DNA from: a virus
Strand: one strand, 5' to 3'
Virus record (IMG/VR): IMGVR_UViG_3300037584_006092
Span: 1 to 25,645 of that record
DNA: 25,645 bases
Part shown: in pieces, positions 1 to 6,855 of the stretch
Position numbering within the stretch: position 1 is the stretch's first letter
Layout: each line of letters begins with the position of its first letter
The notes under the pieces: generated by a model
Database searches by the model: none
What the model saw: only the letters and a program-made list of their open reading frames with translations
What the model was told of the DNA's origin: nothing
Program-made: the position numbers and the translations under genes

Positions 1-1
1 A

Positions 2-2332
2 GGAAGATATTCTAATTATGCAGATAATAGTGGTTGTTATTATGCAGAAGTAAATTTTGTTGATGGACAGGCTTATGACCCATCATATTTTGCAGAAACA
101 GACGCATTAACAGGTCAATGGAATCCTCGAAAGTACACTGGATCTTACGGAACAAATGGATTTTATTTGAATTTTTCAGACAATTCTGGAACGACTGCAA
201 CAACACTTGGCAAGGATTCAAGTGGTAACGGCAACAACTTCACACCAAATAATTTTTCCGTAGCTGCTGGTGTTGGTAATGATTCTTTAGAAGATACACC
301 AACTAATAACTGGTGTACTTTAAATGCTGTAGCAAAAGGATCTGGTGTTAGTTTGTCACAAGGTAATTTAGGTTATAACTCGTCAGGAAGAGAAGGTGTA
401 GTAGGAACTTTTACTGTTAGCTCTGGCAAATGGTATTGGGAAGTAACGGCATCAGATGTTGGTGCTGATACTCAAGTTGGAATATATGATAATACAGATG
501 GAAAAGGTTTTCCAACATCTTATTTGGGTGCTAACACTTCAAGTTGGGGTGTTATCTCAGGCAATGGGAATACAATTCATAATACAAGTCAAGCTAGTTA
601 TGGTGGTAGTTTTAGTGATGGGGATATTCTTATGGTCGCTTTAGATATGGATAATGGTAAATGGTATTTAGGAAAAAACGGATCATGGTATAACTCAGGA
701 AATCCTGCAAGTTCTACTAATCCAGCACATTCTGGCATTACATCTGGTACAGGTTCAATCTCACCAGCCATATCTAACAATACAGAAAATAATATGGATT
801 ATCAGTTTAATTTTGGACAGAGAGCATTTAGCTACACACCACCAACAGGATTTAAAAAGTTAAATTCAGCAAACTTACCCGACCCAACAATAAAGCTACC
901 TAATAAACATTTTGATACTTTGCTTTGGACAGGTACTGCTGCAAGTCATACATTAACAGGGTTAAATTTTAAACCTGACTGGTTTTGGGCAAAGGCTAGA
1001 AGTCAGGCTTACCATCACACGTTGATGGACTCTGTTAGAGGTACTGATAGACAATTATGGAGTAATAGAAGTAATGATGAGCAGACAAATACAAGTTTTC
1101 TTACATCTTTTAATTCCAATGGTGTAACTTTAGGAGATAATTCATCAGGTACAGGAGCAACAAATACAAATGGACATACTTATGTAGGTTGGAATTGGAA
1201 CGCTGGCGATACAGATGGCAAGACTTATACAGTAAAAGTTGTTTCTGATTCTGGTAATAAATATAGATTTGATGATTTTGGAACGTCTGCTGTAACTCTT
1301 GATCTTGCAGAAGGTGGCAGCTACGTCTTTGATTTATCAGATAGTTCTAATGATGGACACCCGATGAAGTTTTCTACAACTGCAAACGGATCTCATGGTG
1401 GTGGGTCTACTTACAGTACAGGAGTTACTTATGAACTTGATGGTGTAGGTAAAACTGAATCTGAGTATGTCTCAGGTTTTAATGCAGCAAGTTCAAGATT
1501 ATTAAAAATAACAGTTGCAGCGTCAGCACCCCAGCTCTTCTATTTTTGCCACTATCACTCTGGGATGGGTGGTGCGATTAATACAAACTCAACTCTTGGG
1601 TCAAGTAATTTTGATGGTAATAATCAATCTACTGTCAAAGTAAATGCTACGGCAGGTTTTTCAATTCTAAAATATATAGGCACAGGGGCAAACAGCACTC
1701 TTGTCAGTATGGGGCATGGATTAGGAGTTAAACCATCAGCAGTTTTTATAAAAAATAGAACTAGAACAGTAGATTGGGTTGCTTGGATAGATGGTGTTGG
1801 AGGATCTGCTACTGATAATCAGAAAAATTTAGCTTTAAATACCAATGCAGCAGCAGGGCAAAACTCATCACAATTTAGAACATCTGATTCAACAACTATC
1901 ACAGTTAGAGATACTGACTCAAATGGAAATAATAAGGTTAATAGAAGTGGCGATAATTATATTGCTTATGTATTCAGCGAAGTAGCAGGGTATAGCAAGT
2001 TTGGCAGCTATGTCGGAAACGGAAATGCCTCAGGCACGTTTATTTTTACAGGTTTCAGACCTGCACTAATAATATCGAAAAAATCAAGTGGTACTGATTC
2101 ATGGCAACTTTGGGATAACAAAAGAGATACTGATAATTTAATGCACCATAGATTATTTGCTAATGAATCCGCAGCAGAAAGTACATCAGTAGATAACACT
2201 TCATCTCAACTTGACTTTTATTCAAATGGATTTAAGTGGAGAGGATCTAGTAATGATACAAATGGTAATGGAGACACATATATTTATTTAGCATTTGCGG
2301 AAGCACCTTTCAAAAACTCTCGTGCGAGGTAA
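2..2332 (+). CDS. Phage tail-fibre/structural protein with SPRY and cupredoxin-like domains (5' partial)
   Basis: The frame is open to the left window edge, so the N-terminus is missing; a TTG at 167 is not needed as a start. The first ~60 codons (EVNFVDGQAYDP, GTNGFYLNF) look like the LamG/concanavalin-type segment I recall from marine phage structural proteins. A SPRY-like segment follows at about nt 400-840 (GTFTVSSGKWYWEV, ALDMDNGKWYLG). Three related beta-rich modules follow, at about 900-1200 (FKPDWFWAK, GHTYVGWNW), 1640-1980 (LGVKPSAVFIK, DNYIAYVF) and 1985-2320 (GFRPALIISKK, DTYIYLAF). Between the first two lies an insert (1206-1600) with GHPMKF and FCHYHSGMGG, resembling a cupredoxin copper site. 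Role inferred: virion-surface adsorption or fibre protein. The next gene starts 10 nt later. The virion role is likely; the exact tail part is not known. Confidence 0.85.
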   Translation, partial: GRYSNYADNSGCYYAEVNFVDGQAYDPSYFAETDALTGQWNPRKYTGSYGTNGFYLNFSDNSGTTATTLGKDSSGNGNNFTPNNFSVAAGVGNDSLEDTPTNNWCTLNAVAKGSGVSLSQGNLGYNSSGREGVVGTFTVSSGKWYWEVTASDVGADTQVGIYDNTDGKGFPTSYLGANTSSWGVISGNGNTIHNTSQASYGGSFSDGDILMVALDMDNGKWYLGKNGSWYNSGNPASSTNPAHSGITSGTGSISPAISNNTENNMDYQFNFGQRAFSYTPPTGFKKLNSANLPDPTIKLPNKHFDTLLWTGTAASHTLTGLNFKPDWFWAKARSQAYHHTLMDSVRGTDRQLWSNRSNDEQTNTSFLTSFNSNGVTLGDNSSGTGATNTNGHTYVGWNWNAGDTDGKTYTVKVVSDSGNKYRFDDFGTSAVTLDLAEGGSYVFDLSDSSNDGHPMKFSTTANGSHGGGSTYSTGVTYELDGVGKTESEYVSGFNAASSRLLKITVAASAPQLFYFCHYHSGMGGAINTNSTLGSSNFDGNNQSTVKVNATAGFSILKYIGTGANSTLVSMGHGLGVKPSAVFIKNRTRTVDWVAWIDGVGGSATDNQKNLALNTNAAAGQNSSQFRTSDSTTITVRDTDSNGNNKVNRSGDNYIAYVFSEVAGYSKFGSYVGNGNASGTFIFTGFRPALIISKKSSGTDSWQLWDNKRDTDNLMHHRLFANESAAESTSVDNTSSQLDFYSNGFKWRGSSNDTNGNGDTYIYLAFAEAPFKNSRAR

Positions 2333-2341
2333 ACTATTATT

Positions 2342-2884
2342 ATGGCATTTAAATTAAACGGAAAACCTTTACCAGTTGATGTTCCCTTTACAGTAGGGGA
2401 TGTAAATTACCCTGCTAACTGGTTAAGACTATCAACAGCAAAAGAGAAGAAAGATCTTGGCATCACAGAGGTAGCTGACGCTGCAACATTTGATAATAGA
2501 TTTTATTGGGGCGATGGAACTGCAAAAGCACTTGATGATGAAGATGCTAAAGATACAGATGGTAAGTTATTGAAAAACCCTGATGGCAGTCAGATGGTTA
2601 TACAAGGTGTTAAATCAGTATTGAAGGCACAGGAAAAAGTAACTGCTGGTTCTTTGTTAGCTAGATATGATTGGTACGTTGTAAGAAAAGCAGAGAAATC
2701 TACAGCAATTCCTTCAGCGATTACAACTTATCGTGATGGAGTGAGGACAGCTTGCAATACAAGGGAAACAGAGATTTATAACTGTAAAGATACAGCAGCT
2801 TTGGTTACTCTTTATGGGTCAACAGAAAAAGATGGTGTTACAACACCTAACATGACACAATATCCAGCAGATCCTAACGCTTAG
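2342..2884 (+). CDS. Tail-fibre-associated phage protein
   Basis: A 180-aa protein starting MAFKLNGKPLPVDVPF, ten nucleotides after the fibre gene and surely co-transcribed with it. The N-terminal third (residues ~1-40, NYPANWLRLS, LGIT) resembles a protein commonly placed next to fibre genes in marine phages. The central part is acidic (DDEDAKDTDGK) and the C-terminal half is mixed helical with two cysteines. There is no signal peptide, membrane segment or catalytic motif. By position it could be a fibre-assembly chaperone or a small tail component; this is inference. Residues ~95-150 (KVTAGSLLARYDWYVVRKAE, IPSAITTYRDGVRTA) recall the helical end of DUF4376-type tail proteins, but weakly. 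The 119 bp that follow hold no convincing gene. Confidence 0.75.
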   Translation: MAFKLNGKPLPVDVPFTVGDVNYPANWLRLSTAKEKKDLGITEVADAATFDNRFYWGDGTAKALDDEDAKDTDGKLLKNPDGSQMVIQGVKSVLKAQEKVTAGSLLARYDWYVVRKAEKSTAIPSAITTYRDGVRTACNTRETEIYNCKDTAALVTLYGSTEKDGVTTPNMTQYPADPNA

Positions 2885-3003
2885 TTTCGTGCATCTGTCT
2901 TGTCATAAAGCCCATCGTGACGTAGAGAGGACTAATTGCTACTATAAATAAAAGAACGACTAAACTCATTAATGAGCAAGCTCGTATTATTTGGTACTTA
3001 ATC

Positions 3004-3228
3004 ATGCTTAGAAAGGCTTTAGACATTATTACCATCGTAACTGGAATCCTTATGTTAGGCATTTTAGGCGGTGGTTTTTTTACATACAAATATGTGACAA
3101 GCGAACAATTTAAGACAAAAATAATGAATCAAGTATTAGAACAAGTACAAGGAATTATGCCCAGTATTCTTGATGCAGAAATGCCAGATGTAACAGGTCC
3201 ATCAATGCAACTTCCTAAGTTAAAATGA
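3004..3228 (+). CDS. Small single-pass membrane protein, cyanophage-type
   Basis: A 74-aa protein with one clear hydrophobic segment (residues ~8-29, IITIVTGILMLGILGGGFFTYK), then a short amphipathic helix and a Pro/Met-rich C-terminus ending in a basic tip. N-terminal MLRKALD followed by a glycine-rich membrane span and TYKYVTSEQFK matches a small protein I recall near tail genes of T4-like cyanophages. Its function is unknown; lysis or virion anchoring is possible. The frame stays open upstream of the ATG back to 2926 without another standard start, so ATG 3004 is the best choice although no clear Shine-Dalgarno sequence is present. Its stop overlaps the ATG of the next gene (ATGA at 3225-3228), which indicates translational coupling. 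Confidence 0.75.
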   Translation: MLRKALDIITIVTGILMLGILGGGFFTYKYVTSEQFKTKIMNQVLEQVQGIMPSILDAEMPDVTGPSMQLPKLK

Positions 3229-3386
3229 ATTGTTATTGGTGTAATAATGAATTAATACCAAGTGGCGATATAGATATTGATCAAACTATGCCGACATATC
3301 CAGAATTTTCAGTAATGACTAATTTATCTTGTCCTAAATGTTTCTCGCAAGTAGAAGTACTGAAAAAAAGAGATGCCTTCGATTGA
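3225..3386 (+). CDS. Small zinc-ribbon protein (53 aa)
   Basis: This short gene begins at the ATGA overlap with the membrane protein before it. The product has CxxC near the N-terminus (CYWCNNEL, residues ~3-6) and a second CxxC (NLSCPKCFSQVEV, ~36-39), separated by an acidic loop, which is a classic four-cysteine zinc ribbon. I recall similar ~50-aa ribbons beside structural genes of cyanophages; no biochemical role is known to me. It overlaps the start of the following Pro-rich gene by 14 nt, keeping the chain 3004-4014 tightly packed. The coupling, the paired CxxC motifs and the neighbours make it likely real despite its length. DNA, RNA or protein binding are all possible. Confidence 0.7.
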   Translation: MNCYWCNNELIPSGDIDIDQTMPTYPEFSVMTNLSCPKCFSQVEVLKKRDAFD

Positions 3387-4014
3387 AATACCTGAAATTT
3401 ATATTCCTGAGATATATGTTCCAAACGTTCCAGAACCTTATAATCCTCATTATTTACAAATAGCCAAACCACCTGAGATTGATGCCCCTGGTTGTACCTA
3501 TCAACATCGTGATATAAAAAATACAGGTAATCGTAATTTGTTATTAGATGATCCGAATGGTGTATATTCAACGTGTGATTTTGCATTTCCTAGTTTTATT
3601 CCTCTTGACTATACACCTGAGAATCTTGTCATTACAGAAGAAGTTCCTCTTACAAATGAAACCCCACCCTTACCAGAAACAAAGCAACCAGAGATTCCAG
3701 AACTACCAAAAGATAAAGATATTGAACTAGAGCCTTGTCCTGGTAAAAATCAGCAAAGAATTGGTTCATTTGTTAACGAAAAACGATTGGAACGTGTTAT
3801 CGGACATAAAAGAGGAGATGATGGGATTGAATGTATAACTCTCTATGAAAACGTTCCATTTAAAGATCAGTACATTCCAGAAGTTTCTACTATTGTATCT
3901 ACTGCTGTTATTGGCTTGGTCGCTGCCAGTAGTCCACTTCTTCTTAACGCAGTAAAACCATTAGTGAAGCAAATCGTTAAAAAGCTGACAAAGAAAAAAG
4001 ATAAGTCTACTTAG
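3373..4014 (+). CDS. Pro-rich protein with C-terminal membrane anchor, cyanophage-type
   Basis: A 213-aa protein. The N-terminus is a Pro/Ile/Glu repeat (IEIPEIYIPEIYVPNVPEPY). The middle has a conserved-looking stretch (GCTYQHRDIKNTGNRNLLLD, DPNGVYSTC), then a second Pro/Glu-rich linker (~95-125). A compact segment follows (RIGSFVNEKRLERVIGHK, ECITLYENVPF). Near the C-terminus is a hydrophobic span (~180-197, VSTAVIGLVAASSPLLLNAV) followed by a Lys-rich tail. The order (Pro-rich region, DPNGVYSTC block, LLLNA.KPLVK membrane end) matches a cyanophage protein of unknown function that I recall near the tail module. Its 3' end converges on and overlaps the leftward gene at 4007 by 8 nt. Role unknown; a membrane-anchored or virion accessory protein is inferred. 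Confidence 0.75.
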   Translation: MPSIEIPEIYIPEIYVPNVPEPYNPHYLQIAKPPEIDAPGCTYQHRDIKNTGNRNLLLDDPNGVYSTCDFAFPSFIPLDYTPENLVITEEVPLTNETPPLPETKQPEIPELPKDKDIELEPCPGKNQQRIGSFVNEKRLERVIGHKRGDDGIECITLYENVPFKDQYIPEVSTIVSTAVIGLVAASSPLLLNAVKPLVKQIVKKLTKKKDKST

Positions 4015-4591
4015 TTTTTATTTCGTGAGTATGTGGGATAACTTGACCTGGTGGAACTGTAACTACAACATCTTCACAAGTAACAGCACTAGGAGTATTA
4101 GGTTTAAAGTAAACACCTAATTTCGCTTGTTCGGAACATATTTTTAGCCTATGGAGAGAAATTTCAAGCAAGGTTTTTTTATATAGTAATTCCTGATTCT
4201 TAATATTAATTTCTGTTGCCCTATGACAAAGTGCTGGAGACTTGCCTAATGGAATATTTAACTGAGCAGAGATACCATAATTCAAATTAAAGTTCTCTTT
4301 TTCAAATCTTGGAGTTTCCTGTACATATTTTATCGCTCCAGTATTCTCGTCATAAATATTCTGTTTGGTAACAGTTTCTCTAGGTAAAGAGAATGTGTGA
4401 GAGTCGGTTACATATGGAGTAATTGTAAGACTAGGAGAAGCACAGACAATACCTTGACTCATTCTGAAAGAAGGCATAGAAGAAGGTGTTATCATGGTGG
4501 CATTATTGTTCACTACACCTTGGGCATTACTCGAAGGCGATGCGACTGTAGTGTTTGCAAGGGTTTTGACAGGACAAAGGAATAAAGCTAT
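4007..4591 (-). CDS. Putative exported protein, cyanophage-type (start uncertain)
   Basis: The frame is open up to an ATG at 4759, but that would overlap the upstream gene by about 170 nt. A hydrophobic stretch ending at a signal-peptidase-like site (ALFLCPVKTLA before N) lies exactly at the upstream gene's stop. No ATG, GTG or TTG exists in this frame near it; an ATA overlaps the stop (ATAG at 4588-4591), parallel to the other junctions of this chain, so I place the start there tentatively. The mature protein has a beta-rich front (TVTKQNIYDENTGAIKYVQE) and a helical C-terminal half (LLYKKTLLEISLHRLKICSE). It ends with GVYFKPNTPSAVTCEDVVVT and PGQVIPHTH. I recall the same C-terminal pattern in cyanophage proteins of unknown function. 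It is the last gene of the leftward chain 5983-4007. Confidence 0.65.
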   Translation of the reverse strand: MALFLCPVKTLANTTVASPSSNAQGVVNNNATMITPSSMPSFRMSQGIVCASPSLTITPYVTDSHTFSLPRETVTKQNIYDENTGAIKYVQETPRFEKENFNLNYGISAQLNIPLGKSPALCHRATEINIKNQELLYKKTLLEISLHRLKICSEQAKLGVYFKPNTPSAVTCEDVVVTVPPGQVIPHTHEIKTK

Positions 4592-5025
4592 TGCCCAAAG
4601 GTAGTTGTAGTTTCTACTGTGGTGCTTGTATTTATTGTTCTTTGTATTGTCGTTACTGTGTCTAACCCTGGTGTTATTAGAGTTTCCTGAAGAGAAAAGG
4701 ATGCTCCTGGATTTGTGATTGTGAATCTTGGAACAGTTTCTAAGTTTGGCGAAGTCCAACTAAAACTTACACCTCCAACTGTCTGTTCTGTGAGAGTAGT
4801 AGCGGTGGGATTGATATAGCTGTTTGTATCGGCACTTTCAATATTATGTCCTGATGCGGAGTAGGAGTATCCTGTGCGATACTGATGACTTGTGATCGTT
4901 TCATTAATTACTGATTCCGAAGTGCTTGAAGTCTGAGAACTTCCAGATCGGAATTGAGGCACAACTGGAACGGCTAATGTTCTTATGGGCAGTGCTAAAA
5001 ATAGTAATAAACAAAGTTTTCTCAA
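4588..5025 (-). CDS. Exported Ser/Thr-rich protein of the 4-gene leftward chain
   Basis: I choose a TTG start at 5025 because it overlaps the upstream stop (TTGA) and puts a signal peptide at the very N-terminus (residues 1-18, LRKLCLLLFLALPIRTLA). The ATG at 5061 would add 12 residues and a 40-nt overlap. The 145-aa product is Ser/Thr/Gly-rich with beta-type repeats (YSASGHNIE, GVSFSWTSPN, GASFSLQETL, TTIQRTINTSTTVETTTT). Its pattern resembles its upstream neighbour (signal peptide, a YS.SG.NI motif, SFSL.E), so the two look like diverged relatives. A secreted, host-surface or virion role is inferred; the function is unknown. Confidence 0.7.
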   Translation of the reverse strand: MRKLCLLLFLALPIRTLAVPVVPQFRSGSSQTSSTSESVINETITSHQYRTGYSYSASGHNIESADTNSYINPTATTLTEQTVGGVSFSWTSPNLETVPRFTITNPGASFSLQETLITPGLDTVTTIQRTINTSTTVETTTTFGQ

Positions 5026-5540
5026 TCTATTGTAATGGTTACGGTAGTGGACGCAACACAACTAGAACCTGATCCAAATGCACCTGAACAGGTGGTAACC
5101 CCTGACGATAAACTCGTCATTGCCCCACTACCTAGAGTCCCCCCAGAACCTATTGTTGTTTGTCCCGACAGATGAGGTAATGCTGCTATTCCTGACGATG
5201 GTGTAACTGCTGATGGTGTTGCATCTCCCATTGTTACCGCTTCTGTAAGACTGAAGGCCGACCCTGCTGTTGTTATAGCTTTATCAGTCTGAATTAAAGC
5301 TGGCACACCTGCGGTTAAGCTGGAAACATTGAGTCCACCAATCGCACCAGAGGTAGTGCTACCACCAGAAGTTACAGAGGGAGTGATGTTGTTACCTGAT
5401 ATTGAATATGTTGTACCTAATTTATTGGTAACAGAATACGGCATATCTACACTTATCTGTGCAGATGTTGTGAACTTCTGAGTTATATCAGCACAAACTG
5501 GTGTTGATAATAGAAATAGAAAAGGAAGTAATTTTTTCAT
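5022..5540 (-). CDS. Exported Gly/Ser/Thr-rich protein with clear signal peptide
   Basis: 172 aa beginning MKKLLPFLFLLSTPVCA, a textbook Sec signal peptide with cleavage predicted after residue 17. The mature part is low in charge and very rich in Thr, Ser, Gly and Ala. It contains GTTYSISGNNITPSV, TTAGSAFSLTEAVTMGD, and a C-terminal cysteine pair (GVTTCSGAFGSGSSC) that could form a disulfide. I recall proteins with this start and the YS.SG.NI motif in T4-like cyanophages, where they are annotated as hypothetical or structural. It starts at an ATGA overlap with the membrane protein upstream (5537-5540) and ends at a TTGA overlap with the next gene. Export by the host Sec system is inferred from the signal; whether it joins the virion is unknown. 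Confidence 0.75.
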   Translation of the reverse strand: MKKLLPFLFLLSTPVCADITQKFTTSAQISVDMPYSVTNKLGTTYSISGNNITPSVTSGGSTTSGAIGGLNVSSLTAGVPALIQTDKAITTAGSAFSLTEAVTMGDATPSAVTPSSGIAALPHLSGQTTIGSGGTLGSGAMTSLSSGVTTCSGAFGSGSSCVASTTVTITID

Positions 5541-5983
5541 TGTTTTGGAGGAGTGCGATCAATTTTACTGACTTCAGGTTTTTGTGTAATTAATTCTATT
5601 GGTTGCCTTATTATTATAGTTTGCTGTCCACTTGCGTTTGTATTATTTGCTTCTCCTTCTTTTTTCTTTTTCTTTGCTCCAGTAGCAGCACCAACAGAAA
5701 CACCCCAACCTGCAAGAATATTTCCTAACAATCCAGCCGCAAACGTACTGTCCACTCTAGGTTGGTCTGGGATGTCCATACCAAATAATTTATTAGGTAA
5801 TTTAATATATCCAAGAGACAGAACGATCAAACACCAAGCAAGAATAGCTCCTTGTGCAGTAGTGCTAACTAAAAACATTATCTTCTCTTGATAGTCAGGT
5901 TTATCATCTTCTAATTCTTTTTTCTTTTGTGGTATATCTTTTGAATTATTTTTATCCATAGGGTTTTTTTGTATAATAGACAT
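5537..5983 (-). CDS. Membrane protein with charged N-terminus, first gene of leftward chain
   Basis: 148 aa: a highly charged N-terminal tail (residues ~1-35, Lys/Asp/Glu rich), a hydrophobic span (~36-60, FLVSTTAQGAILAWCLIVLS) and a Gly/Ala-rich second hydrophobic stretch (~78-100, FAAGLLGNILAGWGVSVGAA). A Lys cluster and a polar tail with IIIRQPIELITQ follow. This suggests one or two membrane passes with both ends possibly cytosolic. The start could be ATG 5983 or ATG 5959; neither has an obvious Shine-Dalgarno sequence. It overlaps the next gene by ATGA. The first rightward gene of the following block starts beside it, so the 5960-6002 region drives both directions. Function unknown; a membrane partner for the three exported proteins is inferred from the operon. 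Confidence 0.7.
   Translation of the reverse strand: MSIIQKNPMDKNNSKDIPQKKKELEDDKPDYQEKIMFLVSTTAQGAILAWCLIVLSLGYIKLPNKLFGMDIPDQPRVDSTFAAGLLGNILAGWGVSVGAATGAKKKKKEGEANNTNASGQQTIIIRQPIELITQKPEVSKIDRTPPKQ
5972..5977 (+). promoter_or_regulatory. TATAAT -10 box for rightward gene at 6002
   Basis: A perfect TATAAT lies 24 bp before the GTG at 6002, with an AAGGA ribosome-binding site at 5990-5994 between them. A T-run precedes it and there is no clear -35 box, as at most other promoters in this window. It lies inside the start of the leftward gene at 5983. Confidence 0.5.
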
Positions 5984-6001
5984 AGATCAAGGACTCGTAA
6001 A

Positions 6002-6232
6002 GTGGTAGAGGTAATTGCAGCAGTAGGTGGGGCATTATTAACAGCTTGTTTTGTATCTGTAGGATCAATATCTTACAGAGGAAGACAATCAAGAGATGAT
6101 TTGGTGCGAAATACCACAGCTATAGAATTACTAACAACAAAAATAGATGATATGCATGACGATATGAAAGAAGTATTTCATAGATTAAAAGAAGTAGAAC
6201 TTGCTGTTGCAGAAATAAAGCCAAGAAGATAG
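6002..6232 (+). CDS. Small membrane-anchored coiled-coil protein, holin-like candidate
   Basis: A GTG start at 6002 is preferred over a TTG at 5969, because a TATAAT box occupies 5972-5977 and AAGGA lies 8 nt before the GTG. The 76-aa product has an N-terminal hydrophobic span (~3-22, EVIAAVGGALLTACFVSVGS), then a basic patch and a long amphipathic helix with heptad spacing (LTTKIDDMHDDMKEVFHRLK, VELAVAEI). One N-terminal membrane segment plus a cytoplasmic or periplasmic coiled coil is compatible with a pinholin, spanin partner or anchor, but no family is recognised. The stop codon is embedded in an 11-bp perfect inverted repeat. Confidence 0.6.
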   Translation: MVEVIAAVGGALLTACFVSVGSISYRGRQSRDDLVRNTTAIELLTTKIDDMHDDMKEVFHRLKEVELAVAEIKPRR

Positions 6233-6264
6233 CCTCTTCCTTTATGACTAGAAGAAGAGGCTAT
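6229..6264 (+). other. 11-bp perfect hairpin at the end of the 6002 gene
   Basis: ATAGCCTCTTC (6229-6239) and its exact complement GAAGAGGCTAT (6254-6264) flank a 14-nt loop. The left arm contains the TAG stop of the upstream gene. No T-run follows, so it is not a standard intrinsic terminator; it may protect the mRNA 3' end or weaken readthrough. Confidence 0.6.
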
Positions 6265-6317
6265 AGCTCTAGATGGATAGATTGAGCTACTATAAGACTA
6301 GCAATCTACTAATTACA

Positions 6318-6479
6318 ATGCTAAAAATTATTGAGCCTATACTTTTTGCTTTCCTTCGTGGGAAAGCAATAAAAAAACTCGCACTTGATATAGTACGAGC
6401 TATGGTTAAGAAAACTGATAACACAGTAGATGATCGTCTTTGTGATGTCTTAGAAAAAGCTTTGTTTCCAGGTAGATAA
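6318..6479 (+). CDS. Small helical phage protein of unknown function
   Basis: From ATG 6318 the product is 53 aa (MLKIIEPILFAFLRGK, then KKLALDIVRAMVKKTDNTVD, DRLCDVLEKAL). An in-frame ATG at 6273 would add 15 less typical residues and neither start has a good Shine-Dalgarno sequence. The N-terminal ~14 residues are hydrophobic and the rest is an amphipathic basic helix. The KKTDNTVDDRL stretch is a pattern I recall from small phage proteins encoded near lysis or tail genes, sometimes annotated as holin-like; this is a memory and not a proven match. The last codons (Gly-Arg-stop) lie in an 18-bp palindrome shared with the convergent gene. Confidence 0.55.
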   Translation: MLKIIEPILFAFLRGKAIKKLALDIVRAMVKKTDNTVDDRLCDVLEKALFPGR

Positions 6480-6488
6480 TTATCTACC
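6471..6488. terminator. 18-bp perfect palindrome spanning two convergent stop codons
   Basis: GGTAGATAATTATCTACC is self-complementary over its full length. Its centre lies between the TAA of the rightward gene (6477-6479) and the TAA of the leftward 25-aa gene (6480-6482). A T-rich tract follows on the + strand (6494-6514), so rightward termination is plausible. Confidence 0.5.
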
Positions 6489-6557
6489 TAATTTAACTTT
6501 TACTTTTTTTGTTTTCTTCTTTTTTGAAGATCCGTAGCCTCTCGTTTGTGTATGCAT
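6480..6557 (-). CDS. Very small basic protein (25 aa)
   Basis: ATG at 6557 opens a 25-codon frame: MHTQTRGYGSS, a Lys/Thr run (KKKKTKKVKVK), then LGR and stop. The high positive charge would suit nucleic-acid binding, and short RGYG...KKK proteins are known to me from phage genomes, but at this length chance is a real alternative. It lies alone between two rightward genes and ends at a palindrome shared with the convergent gene, which gives it a defined 3' boundary. No Shine-Dalgarno sequence is seen. Confidence 0.35.
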   Translation of the reverse strand: MHTQTRGYGSSKKKKTKKVKVKLGR

Positions 6558-6613
6558 TTTTATAGTTAAATAACTGCTTCTATATTAAAATAAAAAACCA
6601 TACAAATCTACAG

Positions 6614-6811
6614 ATGCATCGATTGAATTTTGTAAAATGTCCTAACTGTAATACTCTTTCAAGACAAAAAGTAATTCAATCTGATAGAAACTCGGAGCAT
6701 ATAATTATTAGAAGAAGATTATGTTTTAAGTGTGAACATATTTGGCATACAATACAATATCCAGAGCAAACTATAGAAGATAGAAAAGCACAGTATATCC
6801 GTAATAACTAG
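6614..6811 (+). CDS. Zinc-ribbon protein, NrdR/Ogr-like ribbon
   Basis: 65 aa with two CxxC pairs: CPNC at residues 9-12 and CFKC at 37-40, separated by a basic stretch (SDRNSEHIIIRRRL). The order C-P-x-C, ~24 residues with R-R-R, then C-x-x-C followed by a Trp resembles the zinc ribbon of NrdR and other small regulators. The C-terminal tail is polar. It lacks the ATP-cone of NrdR, so only the ribbon type can be claimed. It is separated by 44 bp from the next gene, which has its own strong ribosome-binding site. Role inferred: small transcriptional or nucleic-acid-binding regulator; the target is unknown. Confidence 0.6.
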   Translation: MHRLNFVKCPNCNTLSRQKVIQSDRNSEHIIIRRRLCFKCEHIWHTIQYPEQTIEDRKAQYIRNN

Positions 6812-6855
6812 ACTTTTTGAAATATTTAGTTATTGTTAGGGTGGAGGACACTCTA

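Noticed and set aside
2943-2950. T4-type late promoter TATAAATA (also at 11558-11565)
   Set aside because: In DNA this AT-rich several copies are expected by chance on each strand, and the second one stands before a replication gene, where a late promoter makes little sense.
2874-3089. Leftward 71-codon ORF over the start of the small membrane protein
   Set aside because: It overlaps a well-supported rightward gene and is hydrophobic only because it is the complement of its membrane segment.
4588-4759. Classical -1 ribosomal frameshift joining the 4588 and 4007 genes
   Set aside because: The frames differ by -1, but the TTTGGGC run near the stop is not aligned with the reading frame as a slippery heptamer requires, and the downstream gene has a signal-peptide-like segment of its own.
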